From UBA5216 sp040081205 (GTDB lineage: Bacteria; Pseudomonadota; Gammaproteobacteria; Burkholderiales; SG8-41): a stretch of DNA of 9,251 bases. Below are positions 6,119-9,251 of the stretch, in pieces; the stretch's first letter is position 1, and the number at the start of each line of letters is the position of its first letter. The translations under genes were made by a program, and so were the position numbers. Under the pieces are notes generated by a model. The model was not told the DNA's origin. It saw only the letters and a program-made list of their open reading frames with translations, and ran no database searches. Where the stretch lies: assembly GCA_040081205.1 (NCBI GenBank), contig JBEBHE010000185.1, positions 1-9,251 on the forward strand, written 5' to 3'.

Positions 6119-7090
6119 ATGGTGATCAGACTGATGGTCTGCATGTCGTCGTTATTGCTCACGCTGGCAACGGCAGTCGCGCAGGACTATCCCACGAAAC
6201 AAATTTCCCTGGCGGTGCCATTTGCCGCGGGCGGGCCCACGGACACACTGGCACGCAATCTGGCGGTGTCGATGACCCAGCAGCTCAAGCAGCAGGTGGT
6301 TATCGAAAACGTCGCCGGCGCTGGCGGCACCATTGCCGCCAACCGCGTCGCCAAGGCCAAGCCTGACGGCTACAGCTTGCTGATCGCGCATATCGGCATG
6401 GCTACTGCGCCGGCGCTGTATCGCAAGCTGCCGTATAACCCGCTTACCGACTATGAATACATCGGTCAGGTCGCCGACGTGCCGATGACGCTGATCGCAA
6501 AGACTGGGCTGCCGCCGGATAATCTGACTGAGCTCATCGCGTACGTAAAGAAAAACAAGGATAAGCTGAACCTCGGCAACGCGGGCTTGGGTGCGGCGTC
6601 GCACCTGTGCGGGCTGTTGTTCATGTCGCGCATTGAAGCGGATATCGTGACCATACCGTACAACGGCACGGCGCCCGCGATGACAGCGTTGATGGGCGGG
6701 CAGATTGACCTGATGTGCGATCAAACCACTAACACCACCGCGCAAATAAAATCAGGGCGTGTGAAGGTATATGGCACGACCACCAAAACGCGCGTGCCGT
6801 CGCTGTCGATGGTGCCGACCATGGCCGAACAAGGCATGAAAGATTTCGACGTCTCGGTGTGGCACGGTGTGTATGCGCCCAAAGGTACACCCAAGCCGGT
6901 GATCGATAGGCTGGTAGCGGCGCTTCAGGCCTCAGTGCAGGACGCGACGTTCAAATCACGCATTGCTGAACTCGGCGCGCAAGCGGTCACCAAAGACAAA
7001 GCGACGCCGGATTCGCTTGCCAAGCACCTCGCCGCCGAGATCGCAAAGTGGGGTCCGATTATCAAGAAGGCTGGTGTGTACGCTGACTAA
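6119..7090 (+). CDS. Bug/TctC-family periplasmic solute-binding protein
   Basis: This is an extracytoplasmic binding protein of the Bug family, the receptor type of tripartite tricarboxylate transporters, which bind small carboxylates, amides or aromatic acids. It has 323 residues. Residues 1-21 form a Sec signal peptide (short basic start, hydrophobic SLLLTLATAVA), with likely cleavage AVA-QDYP. The conserved first lobe loop VPFAAGGPTDTLAR (33-46), NVAGAGGTIAANRVAKAKPDGY (split over 64-85) and the second lobe signatures GGQIDLMCDQ (193-202) and HGVYAPKGTPKPVIDRL are typical. Cys164 and Cys200 are candidate disulfide partners. No TctA or TctB membrane subunit is next to it, so it is an orphan, as is common in Burkholderiales. 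It lies directly upstream of a molybdenum hydroxylase operon but is separated from it by a terminator. It may supply or sense that enzyme's substrate (inference). The ligand is unknown. Confidence 0.95.
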   Translation: MVIRLMVCMSSLLLTLATAVAQDYPTKQISLAVPFAAGGPTDTLARNLAVSMTQQLKQQVVIENVAGAGGTIAANRVAKAKPDGYSLLIAHIGMATAPALYRKLPYNPLTDYEYIGQVADVPMTLIAKTGLPPDNLTELIAYVKKNKDKLNLGNAGLGAASHLCGLLFMSRIEADIVTIPYNGTAPAMTALMGGQIDLMCDQTTNTTAQIKSGRVKVYGTTTKTRVPSLSMVPTMAEQGMKDFDVSVWHGVYAPKGTPKPVIDRLVAALQASVQDATFKSRIAELGAQAVTKDKATPDSLAKHLAAEIAKWGPIIKKAGVYAD

Positions 7091-7109
7091 TCGCTTAAGA
7101 CTCAAAATC

Positions 7110-7143
7110 ATCCCTCGTTGCGCAAGCCATGAGGGATTTTTTT
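7110..7143 (+). terminator. Rho-independent terminator after the Bug gene
   Basis: ATCCCTC (7110-7116) pairs with GAGGGAT (7131-7137), and a run of seven T follows (7137-7143). The 14-nt loop holds the palindrome TTGCGCAA, which can lengthen the structure. It begins 19 bp after the Bug stop codon, so the Bug gene and the cox-like genes are probably separate transcripts or joined only by read-through. Confidence 0.88.
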
Positions 7144-7156
7144 GGCACGTTTCGGA

Positions 7157-7185
7157 TTGCTTTTCCTGTAACCTGCCTTTAGAGT
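7157..7185 (+). promoter_or_regulatory. Candidate sigma-70 promoter of the coxG operon
   Basis: TTGCTT (7157-7162) and TAGAGT (7180-7185) are spaced by 17 bp, immediately after the terminator and 36 bp before the coxG ATG. The leader would include a short AGCCG/CGGCT stem (7187-7202). Box matches are moderate, but the placement fits well. Confidence 0.45.
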
Positions 7186-7221
7186 AAGCCGCTTTTACGG
7201 CTCTGTGGTGCCAAAACACGT

Positions 7222-7704
7222 ATGAAATTCGCAGGCGAAATTACAGTGAAAGCGCGGCGCGATGCGGTATTCGCGGCACTCACGGACGCGAACGTTTTTG
7301 CGTCGCTGATCGATGGCGTGAGCGATCTGACGCCGCGCGGCGATCATCAGTTTGATGCCGTGCTTGAAACCAAAGTGGCTTATATGAGTTTTAAATTCAA
7401 GGTCACGGTGGAATTCACGCAGATTACGCCGCCACACGAAATTGCCGCGAAAATCGAAGGCGCGCCGCTGGGCCTGGTGGGGCGGTTGACGGCGACGACG
7501 ATAACGCGGTTGATTGAATCCGGCGAGGAAACGCGGATTCAGTATGAAATCGATACCACGCTCACCGGCAAGCTCGGCAGCATCGGCCAGCCGGTGATGA
7601 AAGCCAAAGCACGTGAAATGGAAAAGCAGTTCGCCAAAAATCTGCAAGCGCGATTTGATACAACCGCCGCTGTAGCCGCGGTTACACCAGCGGCTGCCGT
7701 ATGA
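7222..7704 (+). CDS. coxG: CoxG-family SRPBCC protein, molybdenum hydroxylase accessory
   Basis: This is a 160-residue member of the CoxG (CO dehydrogenase subunit G) family of the START/SRPBCC fold. CoxG-type proteins are not catalytic subunits. In Oligotropha CoxG helps anchor the enzyme to the cytoplasmic membrane, and other members are encoded beside many xanthine oxidase-type enzymes. The sequence starts MKFAGEITVKARRDAVFAALTD, the standard first strand and helix of the fold. It continues with the central LVGRLTATTITRL and ends with the long C-terminal helix PVMKAKAREMEKQFAKNLQARF, followed by a short Ala/Val tail. ATG at 7222 gives a natural start but has no clear Shine-Dalgarno site. 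The stop overlaps the start of the next gene by 4 nt (ATGA), indicating translational coupling. The family is clear; whether this copy binds lipid, a quinone-like ligand or the membrane is not known. Confidence 0.92.
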   Translation: MKFAGEITVKARRDAVFAALTDANVFASLIDGVSDLTPRGDHQFDAVLETKVAYMSFKFKVTVEFTQITPPHEIAAKIEGAPLGLVGRLTATTITRLIESGEETRIQYEIDTTLTGKLGSIGQPVMKAKAREMEKQFAKNLQARFDTTAAVAAVTPAAAV

Positions 7705-8555
7705 TTCCGTTTGAACTTGCTGAGCCGCGCTCGCTACACGAGGCCGCCGCTCTGATCGATGCTGAAGACCCGTCGGTGCGCGCCATTGCCGGCGGTACGG
7801 CGCTGATGCTGATGATGAAAACCGGCGTGTTTCAGCCGGCGCGGTTGGTGAGCTTGCGCGGCGTGGAGCCGTGTTACTCGAAGATCGCTGCGGTGGACGG
7901 TGGTTTGCGGCTCGGCGCGTTGACCACGTTGTCGGCGCTGGCGCGTTCATCGGTAGTCAAAGCCGCCGCGCCGGTGATCGCGCAAACGCTAAAAACATTG
8001 TCGAACGTGCGCGTGCGTAATGTTGCGACACTGGGCGGGCATCTGGCGCACGGCGATCCACATATGGATTTACCACCAGTGATGATCGCGCTTGGCGCGC
8101 AGGTGGTTACGGTTGCGCCCACGGGATCGCGCACATTGGCAGTGGCCGATCTTTACACCGGCTATTACGAAACGTCGCTTGCGCGCAACGAGCTCATTGC
8201 CGAAGTGGTGGTGCCTGTACCGTCGGGCCGGCGCACGGCCTATATCAAATGCACTACGCGCGCGGCGGATGATTGGCCGACGCTCGGCATCGCGGTATCG
8301 CTGGCGATGGAATCCGGGGTTGTGAAAGAAGCGCGCATTGTGGTGAGTGCCGCAACTGAAATGCCGGTGCGGTTATCCGCGGCAGAAAAAATATTGCAGG
8401 GTGCATCAGTGAGTGATGCGGTGCTGAAAAATTGTGGCGAGGCCGCCGCTAACGAAACGGAAATGGTTGCCGATGCGCGCGGGTCGGCGTCGTACAAGCA
8501 AGCGTTGTTGCGCGTGTATGTGGGGCGTGCTATTCGTGCGGCGTTAGCGGCATAG
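7701..8555 (+). CDS. FAD-binding medium subunit of a xanthine dehydrogenase/CO dehydrogenase-type hydroxylase (CoxM-like)
   Basis: This is the flavoprotein subunit of a three-subunit molybdenum hydroxylase; it carries electrons from the 2Fe-2S subunit to the electron acceptor. It has 284 residues, normal for CoxM-type subunits. The FAD-binding signatures are AGGTAL (30-35) and ATLGGHLAHGDPHMDLP (109-125), which bind the pyrophosphate and isoalloxazine parts. The C-terminal CO_deh_flav_C-type domain follows, with YIKCTTRAADDWPTLGIAVSL near 190-210. The first motif is AGGTAL rather than the AGGHSL familiar from form I CO dehydrogenase, which argues for another substrate. The ATG at 7701 overlaps the coxG stop and has no ribosome-binding site of its own, as expected for coupling. 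The gene for the molybdenum subunit begins 47 bp after its stop. Family call is very secure, substrate unassigned. Confidence 0.95.
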   Translation: MIPFELAEPRSLHEAAALIDAEDPSVRAIAGGTALMLMMKTGVFQPARLVSLRGVEPCYSKIAAVDGGLRLGALTTLSALARSSVVKAAAPVIAQTLKTLSNVRVRNVATLGGHLAHGDPHMDLPPVMIALGAQVVTVAPTGSRTLAVADLYTGYYETSLARNELIAEVVVPVPSGRRTAYIKCTTRAADDWPTLGIAVSLAMESGVVKEARIVVSAATEMPVRLSAAEKILQGASVSDAVLKNCGEAAANETEMVADARGSASYKQALLRVYVGRAIRAALAA

Positions 8556-8583
8556 CCTGTAACGATAATTTAAGTATATGTTT

Positions 8584-8610
8584 TTATTGATTAATTTTAT
8601 TAATGAATAA
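8584..8610 (+). repeat. AT-rich inverted repeat spanning the start codon of the molybdenum subunit gene
   Basis: TTATTGATTAAT (8584-8595) and ATTAATGAATAA (8599-8610) are inverted copies with a single mismatch (G opposite G) around a TTT loop. The right arm contains the ATG at 8603. The 47-bp gap holding it is strikingly AT-rich beside GC-rich coding DNA, and no Shine-Dalgarno site is seen. It could be an RNA hairpin hiding the start codon or a protein-binding dyad in DNA. Confidence 0.6.
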
Positions 8611-9251
8611 TTCCGGAAATTCTACAGCGAGTGTTGGCCGGTCTATTCCGCGTCTCGAAGCGCACGCCAAGGTGACGGGCCGTGCCGAGTATGTGCACAA
8701 CCTGCGCGTGCCGGGTATGTTGACGGCGAAAGTGTTTCGCAGCACGGTCGCGCATGGCCGTATTCGCAGCATCGATGTTGCAGCAGCGCGTGCGATGGCG
8801 GGCGTGTTTGCGGTGTACACCGGCGAGGATATTCGCAAAGTGATACCGGAGCCGTACTACGGTCCGGCGTTTCACGATCAGCCGATACTCGCGCTAGACA
8901 AGGTGCGTTACGTGGGCGAACCGGTGGCTGTTGTTCTGGCGGCAGACGTGCATGTGGCAGAGGCGGCAGCGCAGTTGATCACCGCCGAGTACGATGAACT
9001 GCCTGCCGTGTACGATGAAATCGAGGCCATGACCTCGAAAGCCGTGGTGCATGAGGTGTTGAAGCCCGCAGGTACCTTTGCCGATCTTCAGCATCTGAAG
9101 AACAAAAGTAACACCAACATCGCGCTGGATTTTCATTTGCGCCGGGGCGATATAGCCAAAGCCTTTGCCGATGCGGACCACGTATTTGAGCATACGTTTC
9201 GCACGCAGCAAGTGCTGCATCTCCCGCTGGAGCCGTTTGCGACTGTGGCGG
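8603..9251 (+). CDS. Molybdopterin-binding large subunit of a xanthine oxidase-family hydroxylase (CoxL-like), 5' part
   Basis: This is the catalytic subunit of a molybdenum hydroxylase, normally about 750-800 residues; 216 codons are visible before the window ends. It begins MNNSGNSTASVGRSIPRLEAH, then KVTGRAEYVHNLRVPGML, the typical entry into the a/b hammerhead domain. Next come FRSTVAHGRIRSID and VRYVGEPVAVVLA with the following VAEAAAQLI helix, and EYDELPAVYD. Near the end it reads RTQQVLHLPLEPFATVA, where CO dehydrogenase form I would have a PLETC-type sequence. The active-site loop and cofactor-binding residues are not in the window. ATG at 8603 follows an in-frame TGA at 8588 and is the only reasonable start, though it has no ribosome-binding site and lies in an AT-rich inverted repeat. 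With coxG and the FAD subunit it forms one operon; a 2Fe-2S small subunit is expected downstream (inference). Confidence 0.95.
   Translation, partial: MNNSGNSTASVGRSIPRLEAHAKVTGRAEYVHNLRVPGMLTAKVFRSTVAHGRIRSIDVAAARAMAGVFAVYTGEDIRKVIPEPYYGPAFHDQPILALDKVRYVGEPVAVVLAADVHVAEAAAQLITAEYDELPAVYDEIEAMTSKAVVHEVLKPAGTFADLQHLKNKSNTNIALDFHLRRGDIAKAFADADHVFEHTFRTQQVLHLPLEPFATVA

Noticed and set aside
6152..6745. 197-codon open frame antisense to the Bug gene
   Set aside because: It is fully antisense to a well-conserved gene, with no family resemblance and a composition typical of shadow frames.
7195..7950. 251-codon open frame antisense to coxG and the FAD subunit gene
   Set aside because: It covers the overlap of two certain genes. 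Its product is rich in Arg, Ser and His without motifs.

Overview
The window is GC-rich DNA, almost certainly from a betaproteobacterium, probably Burkholderiales (inference). The evidence is an orphan Bug/TctC-type periplasmic binding protein, a group II truncated haemoglobin, a BipA/TypA GTPase close in length to the E. coli protein, an RhlE-type DEAD-box helicase with a Gly/Arg-rich tail, and the GC-biased codon use. I see no phage, insertion sequence, CRISPR array, tRNA or rRNA. Genes fall into two divergent blocks separated by a 414-bp non-coding region (4102-4515).

Left block, all on the minus strand, read from 4101 down to 1: typA (ribosome-associated GTPase), a group II truncated haemoglobin with a TTG start, a small single-domain STAS protein, and an NCS2-family nucleobase transporter whose 3' end lies outside the window. 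An extended -10 promoter sits just upstream of typA. The STAS gene and the transporter are in the same reading frame, separated by one TAG codon, and no ATG or GTG start lies before the transporter's conserved N-terminus.

Centre: the helicase gene rhlE (4516-5868) is preceded by a leader with three consecutive strong hairpins, one with a competing alternative pairing. This looks like a structured 5' UTR, plausibly autoregulatory or temperature-responsive (inference). After rhlE come about 250 bp without a conventional gene. They hold a UUCG-capped hairpin, a possible very basic 30-residue ORF, a consensus -35 box and short direct repeats ahead of the next gene.

Right block, plus strand: a Bug-type solute-binding protein with a signal peptide and strong Shine-Dalgarno site, a clear intrinsic terminator, then coxG, a CoxM-like FAD subunit (ATGA overlap with coxG) and the first 216 codons of a CoxL-like molybdopterin subunit. 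The last three are an operon for a molybdenum hydroxylase of the xanthine oxidase family. The visible motifs argue against classical form I CO dehydrogenase and for oxidation of an unknown organic substrate, possibly one delivered by the Bug protein. The 2Fe-2S subunit and the active-site loop are not in the window.

The genes are of known families. The most unusual features are the STAS-TAG-transporter arrangement, the rhlE leader structure, and an AT-rich dyad that buries the start codon of the molybdenum subunit gene.
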